From Anaerolineae bacterium (GTDB taxonomy: Bacteria > Chloroflexota > Anaerolineae > Promineifilales > Promineifilaceae), in the NCBI GenBank assembly GCA_030425205.1, contig JAUIAP010000022.1, forward strand, positions 43,341 through 107,340: a DNA stretch of 64,000 nt. Direction: 5' to 3'. This document shows, one piece after another, positions 26,199 through 34,994 of the stretch. Positions within the stretch are counted from its first letter, which is position 1, and the number at the start of each line of letters is the position of its first letter. The translations under genes were made by a program, and so were the position numbers. Under the pieces are notes generated by a model. The model was not told the origin of the DNA, did no database searches, and saw nothing but the letters and a program-made list of their open reading frames with translations.

Positions 26199-29159
26199 TT
26201 AAGCATGAGCGAACGCGCGCAGAAGCTCGGCGAGATGTAGCGCACGACGATTTGCGCCGTGCTTGATCTGTTCGCGGCACGAGACCCCAGCGGCGACGAT
26301 GAACGTATCCTTGTCTTGGGCGCGGACGGCGGGGAGGAGACGACGTTCGCCCATTTTTAGCGACATAGCGACGTGTTCCGCTTCATAGCCGAAAGAGCCA
26401 GCCATCCCACAGCAACCCGAATCGACTTCCTCAACCGCTAGCCCTAACAAGTCGCGCAAGATTTGTTGGGTAGGTTGTATTCCGATGAGGGCTTTTTGAT
26501 GGCAATGTCCGTGCAATAGAACGCGCCCCCCGCTCTTGGAAAAGACGCCTCTAGTCACATCTGCCGCTAAGCCCGCAATAAATTGATCAAACAGCAGCGT
26601 TTGCGCATGAACGAATGCAACGCGCGCATCATCTGGCAGCAGAAACGCATAGTCGTCTGTAATCATTGAGACGTCGCTTGGTTCGAGTCCGATAATGGGC
26701 AATCCTGCAATGGCGTATGGTGCCAACTCATTGAGCGTTTGGCGGGCAAATTTGGCAGCCTGTTTGAGCAGACCTTTGGACATAGCAGGTCTGCCGACAC
26801 ACGTCTGACGTGTGGGAATTACCTCAAAACCAAGTCGTTCCAACACTTCAACTGCGGCAATCGTGATTTCGGGATAGTTGTAAACGTTATAGGTGTCGGT
26901 CAGCAAAACGACACGCCCGCGATTTGGCACATTACGCTGGGCAACGCGCCGCGACAAACGACCTGCCGACTGCTCATGCTGTTGCCACCAATCCCAAAAT
27001 GAGTGGCGTGCAAAATGGGGCAGCTCGCGTTCAACGCTGATCCCGACAAACTTATCAAGCCCCCATTTGGCAACGGGATTGGAGAGGGTGAAATTTGCTA
27101 ATGGCGCAACTTGACTGCCGATTTTGCTGAGCGTGCCGATATTGGCAAAGATCCGCGAGCGAATCGGCGTGCCATTTTCTGCTAAAAAGTGTGCTTGCCA
27201 TTCCGCTTTGATTTTTGCCATATCGACTGAAGAAGGGCATTCAGCCTTGCACGCCTTGCACGAAACGCACAGTTCCATCACCTCTCTCATGCGCGGGCTG
27301 GTCAATTCGCTGGCGGGCAGTGCGCCTGACATGGCGGCACGTAAGGCATTTGCGCGACCACGAGTGCTGTGTTCTTCCTCGCGGGTGACCATAAATGGCG
27401 GACACATCGTGCCCGCCGTTGTCTTGCGGCAAACACCAGCACCATTACACATTTCGACAGCACGATGGAACCCCATGTCCGCGCTAAAATCGAGATGTTC
27501 TGAAATGTCGATCACCTTGTATTCGGTCCCATAGCGCAAATTTTCACGCATGTCTGGCGCGTTGACGAGATTGCCCGGATTGAGCAAGTTGTGGGGATCA
27601 AAAATTTGTTTGGTGTCCTGATAAAGTTTGTAAAGCTTGGCACCAAAGAATGCCTCGTTGGCCCAACTTCGTGCCAACCCATCCCCATGCTCGCTGGAAA
27701 GTGCACCGCCATATTCCCCCAAGAGGTCAAGTGCGAAGGTGATAATGGCGGGCATCTTGTCGATGTCCGTTGCAACCTTTGTGTCGATCAGTGGTCGAAC
27801 ATGGAGACAGCCTGCGCTGGCATGGGCATAGTAGGCGACCTCTGTGCCGATTGAGTTGCAGAACTTTTCGAGACGCAAGATGTAGTCGGCGAGAAATTGT
27901 GGTGGGACAGCGGCATCTTCAATAAACGGGATTGGCTTGTGGTCTCCCTTAACGCTCATTAGAAAGCCCAAGCCAACTTTGCGGACGTGCCAGATGTTGG
28001 ACTGTTTTTCGGCCGAAAATGCCCGCGTCAGTCCGCTATACCCAATTCCCCGTTGCTGCATATGCACTTCCAGCGCGTCGATCTTCTGACGCAATTCACG
28101 CTCGTTCTCACCATAAAATTCGGTGATCAAGATGCAGTTCGGTTCCCCCTCGATAAACGTCTTGAGCAGCCGAGCGTATTCGGGAACTTGCCGCGCGCGG
28201 GTCAACCCAATGTAATCGACTAGCTCAATGGCTGATGGGAAGAGTTCGAGCATGTGCGGAACTGCATCGAGCGATGCTTTCAGTTCATCAAAATGCACCA
28301 CCGCAATCGCTGACTGTTTGGGCAGGTCAACGAGGTTGAGCTTGACGCTGTTGATCACGGCCAGTGTTCCTTCTGCGCCACATACCAGCTTAGCCAAATT
28401 AAAGGTTGTGTCCTGTGGTAAGCGAAAGTTGACTCCTTCACCATTTACAAAGCGATCCAAATTGTAGCCGCCACAGCGTCGCCAATGTCGTGGCGTGCCG
28501 CTGGCGATGATCTCACGATTGCGCTCGTTAAAGGTTAACGCGGCGAATTTCTGGTAGATTTTCGCCTCAAAGTCGTTGCGGGTTTGATATTGCAGCAAGT
28601 CGCGCGTCGAAGTCGCGCCAAATGTTGTCCATGAGCCATCGCTCAAGATCACATCCATTTCCAAGACGTGATCGGCCGTCATTCCATACAAAATCGAATG
28701 TGAGCCCGTTGAGTTGTTGCTGACGATGCCGCCCAACGCCGCACGGCTGCTACTGGCTGGATCGGGACCAAACTTGAGGCCATACGGACGCAAATAGAGA
28801 TTGAGTTCGTCTAACACCATGCCGGACTGGACAATCACCCACTTTTCTTCAACATTTAGTTCCAGAACGCCATTCAGGTGTTTGGATGAGTCGATGACGA
28901 GCGCGGCATTGGTGCACTGCCCAGCTAGACTAGTTCCGCCTGCACGTGGCAAAATCGGCATGTTGTATTGGGTGGCGAGTTCGATGGCGGCATGGGTATC
29001 TTCGGCCGATCTCGGCAACAAGACCCCATAAGGCTGTTGTCGATAGATACTCGCGTCGGTGCTGTAAAACATGCGGCTATAGTCGTCAGTGCGCACATCG
29101 CCGCGTACCTGCTGGCGCAGGTCGTGCATGTAACTTTCAATTTGGGCTTGGGCTAACAT
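26199..29159 (-). CDS. FAD-binding and Fe-S cluster oxidoreductase (GlcD-GlcF/YdiJ-like fusion)
   Basis: The 986-residue protein fuses two units. Residues about 30-530 form a PCMH-type FAD-binding dehydrogenase with the flavin loop ILPRAGGTSLAGQCTNAALV, then DPASSSRAALGGIVSNNSTG and LSSEHGDGLARSW. The C-terminal half carries two Cys-rich Fe-S regions: CNGAGVCRKTTAGTMCPPFM and ELCVSCKACKAECPSSVDMA. It then has CCG-domain motifs, LHGHCHQKALIG and VDSGCCGMAGSFGYEAEH. This layout matches D-lactate or 2-hydroxy-acid (YdiJ-type) dehydrogenases that pass electrons to the quinone pool. It is peripheral to the membrane, with no transmembrane helix. The substrate is inferred, not shown. No lactate permease is adjacent. 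Confidence 0.93.
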   Translation of the reverse strand: MLAQAQIESYMHDLRQQVRGDVRTDDYSRMFYSTDASIYRQQPYGVLLPRSAEDTHAAIELATQYNMPILPRAGGTSLAGQCTNAALVIDSSKHLNGVLELNVEEKWVIVQSGMVLDELNLYLRPYGLKFGPDPASSSRAALGGIVSNNSTGSHSILYGMTADHVLEMDVILSDGSWTTFGATSTRDLLQYQTRNDFEAKIYQKFAALTFNERNREIIASGTPRHWRRCGGYNLDRFVNGEGVNFRLPQDTTFNLAKLVCGAEGTLAVINSVKLNLVDLPKQSAIAVVHFDELKASLDAVPHMLELFPSAIELVDYIGLTRARQVPEYARLLKTFIEGEPNCILITEFYGENERELRQKIDALEVHMQQRGIGYSGLTRAFSAEKQSNIWHVRKVGLGFLMSVKGDHKPIPFIEDAAVPPQFLADYILRLEKFCNSIGTEVAYYAHASAGCLHVRPLIDTKVATDIDKMPAIITFALDLLGEYGGALSSEHGDGLARSWANEAFFGAKLYKLYQDTKQIFDPHNLLNPGNLVNAPDMRENLRYGTEYKVIDISEHLDFSADMGFHRAVEMCNGAGVCRKTTAGTMCPPFMVTREEEHSTRGRANALRAAMSGALPASELTSPRMREVMELCVSCKACKAECPSSVDMAKIKAEWQAHFLAENGTPIRSRIFANIGTLSKIGSQVAPLANFTLSNPVAKWGLDKFVGISVERELPHFARHSFWDWWQQHEQSAGRLSRRVAQRNVPNRGRVVLLTDTYNVYNYPEITIAAVEVLERLGFEVIPTRQTCVGRPAMSKGLLKQAAKFARQTLNELAPYAIAGLPIIGLEPSDVSMITDDYAFLLPDDARVAFVHAQTLLFDQFIAGLAADVTRGVFSKSGGRVLLHGHCHQKALIGIQPTQQILRDLLGLAVEEVDSGCCGMAGSFGYEAEHVAMSLKMGERRLLPAVRAQDKDTFIVAAGVSCREQIKHGANRRALHLAELLRAFAHA

Positions 29160-29276
29160 GATGGGTCAGTTGTTTCGAGACGTTCGTAGAGGATAATGAC
29201 GGTAATCGTCACTATTTTTGCGCATTTTCGCGTGATATGGAAGATAGGATGGCAAAAAAGCCAAACAAAGTCAAAA

Positions 29277-29298
29277 AGAGCCAAGACAACTTGGCTCT
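29277..29298 (-). terminator. Intrinsic terminator of the PAC2 gene
   Basis: AGAGCCAAG and CTTGGCTCT form a perfect 9-bp stem with an ACAA loop. On the minus strand it is followed by TTTTTG, placed 6 bases after the stop of the PAC2 gene. Confidence 0.85.
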
Positions 29299-29303
29299 AA
29301 ATG

Positions 29304-30221
29304 TTACCCTTTGTCGTCAAACAGATTACGCAACTCTTCTTCCCACACATCATCGAGTGGCAGGAAGACATTTTCGGTGAATTCGGCCGATAATCCCTCC
29401 AAATATCCGCGAATATCTAGCTGCGGCGCTTCATGTTCCAGCTCATCCACCTTCTCATCCATGACTGAAATCAGCTTATCCGCCTTCGCTTCAAGGTCGG
29501 TCAAATCGAAATCCCAGCCGAGCATGTATGCGATTCGGCGCATAACGCCCAGCCACGCGACGAAATCATTCTCGATGCGAATCCCTGTTGCCGTCTCCGA
29601 AAATTGCCCAAAATTGTAGGTAGGCGCAAACGCATAGAAGCTGACATACTCCATTTTCGCCTGTTGGGCCGCATAGGCGATGACCGTGCCGATGCTCGCA
29701 CCCCCGTTGTAGTTCGACATGGAAATTGCATACTTCGCAAATTCGTCGCGCATTTCTGGCAAACTAAACAACATAGAGACGGGACGCTCTTTATCATATG
29801 GCAGCTCTGCATAAACGCCGCCCAAGCCAACGATGCGCTTTACCTTGAGCTGTCGCGCAATCTCCAGAACCCCATTCGCATACGTTTCAGCACCCAAATG
29901 AGGTTCGTCCCCTATAAAAATAACGATCCCTTTGCCGTCATTTTGCGGCGAGTAGAAGATTTCATTTTCGTGCTTATTGAGCGATTTGGGCAACCCATCG
30001 TCCACCGCAATGACAGGTCGCACCAAGTCATGGGTGCCGGGAATTTGGAAGAGATAGCACGTATCTGCGTCGAGCGTGCCAATTTTGCGTGCCTTTGTCT
30101 GGTCGATGATATAGCGTGGTAACGTTGACGAAACAGAGCCTGCGTCTGCCCACTGGCGCCAGCCTGCAATCATGTACATCTCATCCACTTGTGGAATTTC
30201 GGTCAATTTAACAGTTGCCAT
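29304..30221 (-). CDS. PAC2 family protein
   Basis: About 305 residues from the ATG at 30221 (GGAAACTATT precedes it); four more codons are open upstream. PAC2 proteins are related to proteasome assembly chaperone 2; in bacteria they are mostly uncharacterised. Signs are IAGWRQWADAGSVSSTLPRY at the N-terminus, VIFIGDEPHLGAETYANGVL, the strand RIVGLGGVYAELPYDKERPV and SNYNGGASIGTVIAYAAQQA, then an acidic C-terminal helical region. No proteasome genes are in the window. It ends in a strong terminator, so it is probably monocistronic. Confidence 0.88.
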   Translation of the reverse strand: MATVKLTEIPQVDEMYMIAGWRQWADAGSVSSTLPRYIIDQTKARKIGTLDADTCYLFQIPGTHDLVRPVIAVDDGLPKSLNKHENEIFYSPQNDGKGIVIFIGDEPHLGAETYANGVLEIARQLKVKRIVGLGGVYAELPYDKERPVSMLFSLPEMRDEFAKYAISMSNYNGGASIGTVIAYAAQQAKMEYVSFYAFAPTYNFGQFSETATGIRIENDFVAWLGVMRRIAYMLGWDFDLTDLEAKADKLISVMDEKVDELEHEAPQLDIRGYLEGLSAEFTENVFLPLDDVWEEELRNLFDDKG

Positions 30222-30315
30222 AATAGTTTCCAAATAGTCAACTTTCTCGCATTAAATGGGGAAGTGTATCAACAGTTCTGTCGAATCGGTGAAACTTTAT
30301 TGCACGTCTAACAGC

Positions 30316-32592
30316 TTAGCGTAGGATTTCTCGCAACCAGTAACGCGCCTCAATCGGCCGAATCCATTCCCCCAAATATCCTTCCCCAATCCACAGTTCA
30401 AAATGTAGATGTGAATCTTCATTCTCACCCTGTATCGACGCAGGCGAGCCACTATTGCCGACTTGCGCGATCACCTGTCCCGCCTCTACCCATGCACCGA
30501 CCTGCACCGTCCAGTCAATCGCACTGAGATGCACATAGCGCGTCACGATACCATCACCATGATCGATCCATACTTGCCGACCGCGAAAGAAGTCGTTTGC
30601 CTCGTCGCTCGTGTAGCCGAGCTGATACGATTGTCCGCGCCACAGATCAAATAGTTCCGCATAAGGCTCTTGATATTCCCAATCGGCGCGGATGACTGTC
30701 CCGCTGCCTGCCGCGTGAACTTGGCTACCACGTTGCCAGTAAAAGTCGAATCCCTCGTGTACGCCCAGGCGATAGTGGCGCGGGGCCCCTGCCATTTGAT
30801 AGTCGCGCTGGATAAATTGTGGTATCCCAATGGGAATGTTGAGATTGACCAACTGGGCGAGAACGTCGCTGTCATGTGCCCGATTGGACACTGTGAGCGT
30901 GTCCATTGCGAAAAGTTGATAGCTCGGTTCGGCCATGCGAAAGAGTGCGTCCCGCCCGACGAAAGTGAGGGTTGGGGTGGCTGAAATGGCGGTTATCGGC
31001 CGATTATCTGCAAAGCGAAAGCGCGTCAGCTCCTCGTGTGTATCGCGTGCAATCAGACGAATCCGTCGTCCATCTAAATCGGTCACGACCAACTGCCGAT
31101 CATTCGCCTCAATTTGCCGCGCTTGCGTCAACGGTTCAGCGAGTTCAATCGCCCCTCGTTCCACCCCGTTTTCAAATTGCAAAATTGATCCAAACGGCGA
31201 TGTTTTCTCCTGCACTAACACGTAGCTCCATTTTGCATCGCCCTCCCATGCTACCGCCACATCAATCGGGTACATATCCAGCGGTAACGTGCTTCGTTTC
31301 TCGTCTGTGTCATCATATCGTAACAGCAATGGCGCACTCGTTTCGATGAGGTTGCGCCTCATACCTTCAGCCGCCGCTAGTGCCACATAGTAATGGGCAG
31401 AGCGATCACGTATCGGCCGATCATAGCGTTCCACTTCCCAACGCCCGTCCGCATAGCGATAGACATCGCCCGCGCGGTCGAGTGCGAGCAAGTTAGTTCC
31501 ATCATCTGCCAAATCGAGCAATCCCAGCACGCGCACGTCGCCGACATCATCCCCTTCACGTAATATCGGCCGAACTGATCCATCCGCCGTAATGGCTAAT
31601 ATGCGCCCGCTATCGAGTAGAAAAGTTGTCCCGTTTAGCTCCGTGACGGCGAGCGGGTGGATGAGCGTATCGGCCGAAAATTCCCAAACGGCCAGCCCTT
31701 CTTCTTGCAACCAAACTGTCTCCCCCTCTGAAAATTCTCGCGCCAACTGCTGCAAGAAAACGGCCGTGGCTGCTGGATGTGCCGCTGCCTCCGTATCGCG
31801 AATCCCCAGCGTGATGGCGGCCGTTCCACGTGCTGTCAAGTAGTCGATAAAGTGACCCACAGTGCGCGGCAAACGGCTTTCTGCCAGCACAACATCATTA
31901 TTCGCATAGTTATCTACCATGCTCACAACCATCGTTTGAGCCATGCGATTCTGCCCACATGAATCGTAGTGGATCACATTTTGTGGCGCGTTTTCATAAA
32001 AGGCGACGAACACGGCGTCGTCTAAGAAGGTGCGCAGGGCGTGGGATTCGGCCGAAATCCATGCCTTGCCGTTGCCCTCGTTACGCTCGCAGCCATCAAA
32101 CCCCGCATCCGCATCCCGAATCACATCATGCGCCCCATCGGGATTCATATTAGGCACAAACCAGACGCTCAACTGGGCGGGAATTTGTTCAGGATGCGTC
32201 ACAAAATGCTGATAGAGTTGTGACACCAGCGGCTGTCGATCTCCGATCAGTACCACCTTAAATACGCCATCGCCCACACGGTGCGCTAACACATCCTCGC
32301 CGTTCTGTGTGGTTAATAAAAGTCGGTCATTGCTGATCGGTTCACCTTCCACAACAGGCGTTCGTGTCAGCGTTGGTTGCATTTCTGCTGTGGTCTCTTG
32401 CTGGGGCAAGGGTGTTGGCTGCGCTGTGTCTGTCTGGGGTGTGCGTGTCGCAAAGGTGATGGCGGGTGGGGGCAACGTCTCGGCCGCGACCGTTGTGGTC
32501 ACGTCTAAACTATCGACAACAGGTATATCTCGTGTCTTGCAGTTAGCCAAGAGGAGTAAACAGAGCCATATCCATGCTATACTTCTTCCCAT
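30316..32592 (-). CDS. Lipoprotein fusing an M14-like domain, beta-propeller and M23 peptidase
   Basis: The 758-residue protein begins with a lipoprotein signal (IWLCLLLLANC, Cys18 lipidated). The N-terminal part (about 85-290) resembles a zinc carboxypeptidase (M14): VWFVPNMNPDGAHDVIRDAD has the family NPDG. However, the usual zinc-binding H-x-x-E is replaced by a sequence like VVLIGDRQPLVS, so it is probably inactive. A propeller-like region follows. The C-terminal 180 residues are a LytM/M23 domain with HEGFDFYWQRG and EDSHLHFELWIGEGYLG (the H-x-H pair), so it may cut peptidoglycan. It likely faces outward from the membrane. It is divergent from ridA. Confidence 0.83.
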   Translation of the reverse strand: MGRSIAWIWLCLLLLANCKTRDIPVVDSLDVTTTVAAETLPPPAITFATRTPQTDTAQPTPLPQQETTAEMQPTLTRTPVVEGEPISNDRLLLTTQNGEDVLAHRVGDGVFKVVLIGDRQPLVSQLYQHFVTHPEQIPAQLSVWFVPNMNPDGAHDVIRDADAGFDGCERNEGNGKAWISAESHALRTFLDDAVFVAFYENAPQNVIHYDSCGQNRMAQTMVVSMVDNYANNDVVLAESRLPRTVGHFIDYLTARGTAAITLGIRDTEAAAHPAATAVFLQQLAREFSEGETVWLQEEGLAVWEFSADTLIHPLAVTELNGTTFLLDSGRILAITADGSVRPILREGDDVGDVRVLGLLDLADDGTNLLALDRAGDVYRYADGRWEVERYDRPIRDRSAHYYVALAAAEGMRRNLIETSAPLLLRYDDTDEKRSTLPLDMYPIDVAVAWEGDAKWSYVLVQEKTSPFGSILQFENGVERGAIELAEPLTQARQIEANDRQLVVTDLDGRRIRLIARDTHEELTRFRFADNRPITAISATPTLTFVGRDALFRMAEPSYQLFAMDTLTVSNRAHDSDVLAQLVNLNIPIGIPQFIQRDYQMAGAPRHYRLGVHEGFDFYWQRGSQVHAAGSGTVIRADWEYQEPYAELFDLWRGQSYQLGYTSDEANDFFRGRQVWIDHGDGIVTRYVHLSAIDWTVQVGAWVEAGQVIAQVGNSGSPASIQGENEDSHLHFELWIGEGYLGEWIRPIEARYWLREILR

Positions 32593-32639
32593 ACTAGGAG
32601 ATTTTAACGTAGCGTAGTCTACGCTGAAACGGAGTGCCT

Positions 32640-33098
32640 ATGAAAAAAGAAATCATTCATACGGAGGCTGCCCCTAAAGCGGTGGGCCCCTATTCACAAG
32701 CCGTCAAAATCGGCGATTTTCTCTTCACATCGGGTCAAGTTGCGCTTGACCCAGAAACGATGCAGTTGGTTGATGGTGACGTGCAGACACAAGCCCATCA
32801 AGTTCTCAAAAACCTCGATGCTGTCTTGCAGGCAGGTGGTAGCGACCTTGAAAATGTCATCAAGACAACCGTTTTCCTCGCAGATATTGCTGACTACAAA
32901 GCTGTAAACGCCGTCTACGAAGTCTATTTTAGCGACTCAAAACCTGCACGTTCGGCCGTCGCTGTGCGCGATTTGCCGCTTGGCGCACTGGTCGAAATCG
33001 AAGCGGTCGCCTTTGTCAAGAAGCAAAAAGAAAAGGACACGCTCGAAGCATTTCGTGAAGTCGAGTTAGACGTTCCGAATGTTTCAACGGTGCCATAA
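32640..33098 (+). CDS. ridA: RidA family enamine/imine deaminase
   Basis: RidA hydrolyses reactive 2-aminoacrylate released by PLP enzymes, giving pyruvate. The 152-residue protein (ATG at 32640; a GTG two codons earlier is open) has the family start PKAVGPYSQAVKIGDFLFTS and GQVALDPETMQLV. Later motifs are NVIKTTVFLADIADYKAVNA, VYEVYF, PARSAVAVRDLPLGALVEIE and AVAF, which include the conserved Arg for carboxylate binding. A C-terminal tail of about 25 charged residues is longer than usual. It is followed at 4 bp by the arginase-family gene, suggesting coexpression. Confidence 0.93.
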   Translation: MKKEIIHTEAAPKAVGPYSQAVKIGDFLFTSGQVALDPETMQLVDGDVQTQAHQVLKNLDAVLQAGGSDLENVIKTTVFLADIADYKAVNAVYEVYFSDSKPARSAVAVRDLPLGALVEIEAVAFVKKQKEKDTLEAFREVELDVPNVSTVP

Positions 33099-33101
33099 GC
33101 G

Positions 33102-33863
33102 ATGAATAGAGTCTTTGTGACCCCCTATTTCTTGGATCAAGCCGTGCCTCGAATCGCCGAGATTGGTCAAGAGCGGGGCTGGCCAGTGAGCGATGTGTCG
33201 TTTGTTGGCACGACTGAGATGGAACGGTTGGGATCAGCGCATCGGCCGATTGCCGCCTTCGTCTCAGACACAGTTCAAGCAGGCGACACACCAATTGCGT
33301 TTAATGGGGATTGTTGCGCCGCAATTGGCGTGTTGGCTGGGTTACAGCGTGCGGGAGTGGCGCCACGTCTGTTGTGGCTCGACGCGCACGGTGGCTTTAA
33401 CACCTTTGAAACAACGCCTAGCAACTTCTTGGGAGGAATGCCGTTGGCGATGATGATTGGAATCGGCGATATGACGATGATGGCTGGCGTGGAAGCTGGG
33501 CAATTATCGGCCGAAAATGTCGTTGCATCTGACCTGCGCGATCTCGATCCCGGCGAACGCGAACTCGTCAACGGCTCTGCTATCCGACACGTTGAAGACT
33601 TTGACGATCTCCACAACATTGACTGGCAAGCCAAGCCGCTCTGGATCCATTTTGATACAGATATATTGCATTTAGATGAGATGAGCGCAGTAAGCTATCT
33701 TGCTAAAGGGGGCGCTTCAGCGGCGCAAATCAAGCGGCTGTTCTTACAACTGAAGAAAACGGCGGATATTGTGGCTGTTTCAGTTACGGCTTGGACTCCC
33801 GCGTTGGATTCGGATGGATCGGCCGAAAAAGTGGTTATGTCGCTCGTTGATCTGCTCTTATGA
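33102..33863 (+). CDS. Arginase/ureohydrolase-fold protein with altered metal ligands
   Basis: A 253-residue protein of the arginase/agmatinase/formiminoglutamase fold. The family's metal motifs are recognisable but changed: GGDHS has become NGDCCAAIG, DAHxD appears as LWLDAHGGFNT, and the late SxDxDxxDP is IHFDTDILH. The Asp-His of DAHG and two Asp of DTD remain, so a metal site may persist with a different geometry or ligand set. It is thus uncertain whether it hydrolyses a guanidino compound. It lies 4 bp after ridA and overlaps by six bases the convergent selenoprotein gene. Confidence 0.8.
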   Translation: MNRVFVTPYFLDQAVPRIAEIGQERGWPVSDVSFVGTTEMERLGSAHRPIAAFVSDTVQAGDTPIAFNGDCCAAIGVLAGLQRAGVAPRLLWLDAHGGFNTFETTPSNFLGGMPLAMMIGIGDMTMMAGVEAGQLSAENVVASDLRDLDPGERELVNGSAIRHVEDFDDLHNIDWQAKPLWIHFDTDILHLDEMSAVSYLAKGGASAAQIKRLFLQLKKTADIVAVSVTAWTPALDSDGSAEKVVMSLVDLLL

Positions 33864-34448
33864 GTAGGCGGCTTGCCAAACGGCCGATGCTGCATCGGCC
33901 GATTCTTGTTGGAATGCCTCTTCAATTTCAACACCTAATCCATCAGCCAACCGATTGACAAAGGCATAGTAGGCACACACCTGATTGATGTCTAAAATTG
34001 CCGCATCGCTAAAACCAGCCTCACGTAAGGCGATTACGTCGTCTTCAACCATTTCCCATGGAGTAAGCGTCAACTTTTCGACGTAGGTCAGTATGGCCCG
34101 ATTTTCGGCCGAAAGCTCGGCCGTGCGCCAATCCCCCTGTAACGCCGCCACGAGCGTATCATCTTTTGTCAGTTTACGGAGACCCTCCCCGTGATGAAAT
34201 AGTCAGTATTTGCAGCGGTTGATGTTGGATGTTGTGACCGCAATCATCTCGCGCTGGACGCGACTTAACGCGGATCGCCCACGCATTAAATGTGCGTACA
34301 GATCAAAATGAGTCCGCAAAGATTTTGGATTGAGGCTGTGGATCTTCAGGATATTGTCCACACCGACCAGCGGCTCACTATATTTATCATACTGCGCCTT
34401 TAGCGCACCCGTCGCGTCTTCTTCAGAAATAACGTTTATCCATGCCAT
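33858..34448 (-). CDS. AhpD-like peroxidase-related selenoprotein with C-x-x-U (in-frame TGA = Sec82)
   Basis: A single frame of 196 residues is interrupted only by TGA at 34203-34205. Before it comes AHLMRGRSALSRVQREMIAV, ending with NINRCKY. After it comes LFHHGEGLRKLTKDDTLVAA, then LQGDWRTAELSAENRAILTY, VEKLTLTPWEMVEDDV, DINQVCAYYAFVNRLADGLG. Alkylhydroperoxidase AhpD/carboxymuconolactone-decarboxylase relatives carry C-x-x-C followed by HHG. Here the second Cys is encoded by TGA, giving C79-K-Y-U82, the redox pair. Both halves match the family, and a hairpin with GGG in its loop begins 11 bases after the TGA. The likely role is thiol/selenol-based peroxide or disulfide reduction. Treating it as two genes or a pseudogene is the main alternative. 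Confidence 0.87.
34176..34205 (-). promoter_or_regulatory. UGA selenocysteine codon and bSECIS-type hairpin of the AhpD-like gene
   Basis: Read on the minus strand: TGA, ten bases, then ACGGGGA (34192-34186), loop GGG (34185-34183), and TCTCCGT (34182-34176). The stem has seven pairs with one G-U. The loop starts 18 bases after the TGA, with G in its first two positions, in the range known for bacterial SECIS elements. Confidence 0.75.
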
Positions 34449-34537
34449 CTGTTAATTATACCATTGACCCATTGCTGGTGGGCAATGCTCTATTGCGCCT
34501 GATTCAGAGGGCCAGTACGAGAATAGCATGTCAGCCT

Positions 34538-34599
34538 GTCAGCTAGTCAGCTTCTTAGCTGACGCCTGAAATGCTGAAATGCTGAAATGCTGAAATGCT
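34538..34599. repeat. Inverted repeat followed by CTGAAATG microsatellite
   Basis: GTCAGCTA (34538-34545) and TAGCTGAC (34556-34563) are inverted repeats. They are followed by four exact copies of CTGAAATG (34566-34597) and a further partial CT. It sits between the selenoprotein gene and the tRNA cluster, in a stretch of low-complexity intergenic DNA. Confidence 0.8.
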
Positions 34600-34646
34600 A
34601 ATTTTCATTCTTCGTTGGTAAGCCCGACCTCTCATAGAAAACAAAA

Positions 34647-34671
34647 AAGCCTCCATCATAAATGGAGGCTT
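34647..34671 (-). terminator. Intrinsic terminator after tRNA-Cys
   Basis: AAGCCTCCAT and ATGGAGGCTT form a perfect 10-bp stem, loop CATAA, with TTTTTTGTTTT following on the minus strand. Confidence 0.9.
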
Positions 34672-34674
34672 CTA

Positions 34675-34746
34675 AGGCGACGACCGGATTCGAACCGGTG
34701 AATGGAGCTTTTGCAGAGCTCTGCCTTACCACTTGGCCACGTCGCC
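34675..34746 (-). tRNA. tRNA-Cys (anticodon GCA)
   Basis: The minus strand begins GGCGACG and ends CGTCGCC plus discriminator T, a full 7-bp acceptor stem. The T arm is CCGGTTCGAATCCGG and the anticodon loop CTGCAAA gives GCA. The length is 72 bases and CCA is not encoded. It is the last of three codirectional tRNA genes. Confidence 0.96.
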
Positions 34747-34757
34747 GTGTGGAAAAA

Positions 34758-34788
34758 AAATAGCAGACAAAAATTTTATCTGCTATTT
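34758..34788 (-). terminator. Hairpin with T-run between tRNA-Gly and tRNA-Cys
   Basis: AAATAGCAGA and TCTGCTATTT pair over 10 bp with an 11-base loop. On the minus strand the stem is followed by more T residues, so it would end transcripts of tRNA-Phe/Gly before tRNA-Cys, at least in part. Confidence 0.75.
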
Positions 34789-34790
34789 AG

Positions 34791-34862
34791 AGCGGGCGAC
34801 GAGATTCGAACTCGTGACCTTCTCCTTGGCAAGGAGATGTTCTACCGCTGAACTACGCCCGC
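34791..34862 (-). tRNA. tRNA-Gly (anticodon GCC)
   Basis: Acceptor stem GCGGGCG/CGCCCGC, D arm TAGTTCAGCGGTAGAA, anticodon stem-loop CTCCTTGCCAAGGAG giving GCC, and T arm ACGAGTTCGAATCTCGT. The length is 72 bases, with no encoded CCA. Confidence 0.96.
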
Positions 34863-34875
34863 GTATCGGAAACGA

Positions 34876-34948
34876 TGCCAAGACCCAGACTCGAACTGGG
34901 GACACTCGCATTTTCAGTGCGATGCTCTACCAACTGAGCTATCTCGGC
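34876..34948 (-). tRNA. tRNA-Phe (anticodon GAA)
   Basis: Acceptor stem GCCGAGA/TCTTGGC (one G-U pair), D arm AGCTCAGTTGGTAGAGC, anticodon loop CTGAAAA giving GAA, T arm CCCAGTTCGAGTCTGGG, discriminator A. The length is 73 bases. It is the first gene of the tRNA cluster on the minus strand. Confidence 0.96.
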
Positions 34949-34994
34949 GTATTTGTTAAGAGCGAACGGAATTCTAGCAAACTATCTGATAGTG

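Noticed and set aside
33858..34448. Pseudogene with nonsense mutation in place of a selenoprotein
   Set aside because: The TGA is at the redox Cys position, homology is intact on both sides, a SECIS-type hairpin follows, and SelD is encoded nearby with a TGA at its own active site.
34538..34599. CRISPR-like repetition
   Set aside because: Units of eight bases are contiguous without spacers, so this is a microsatellite.
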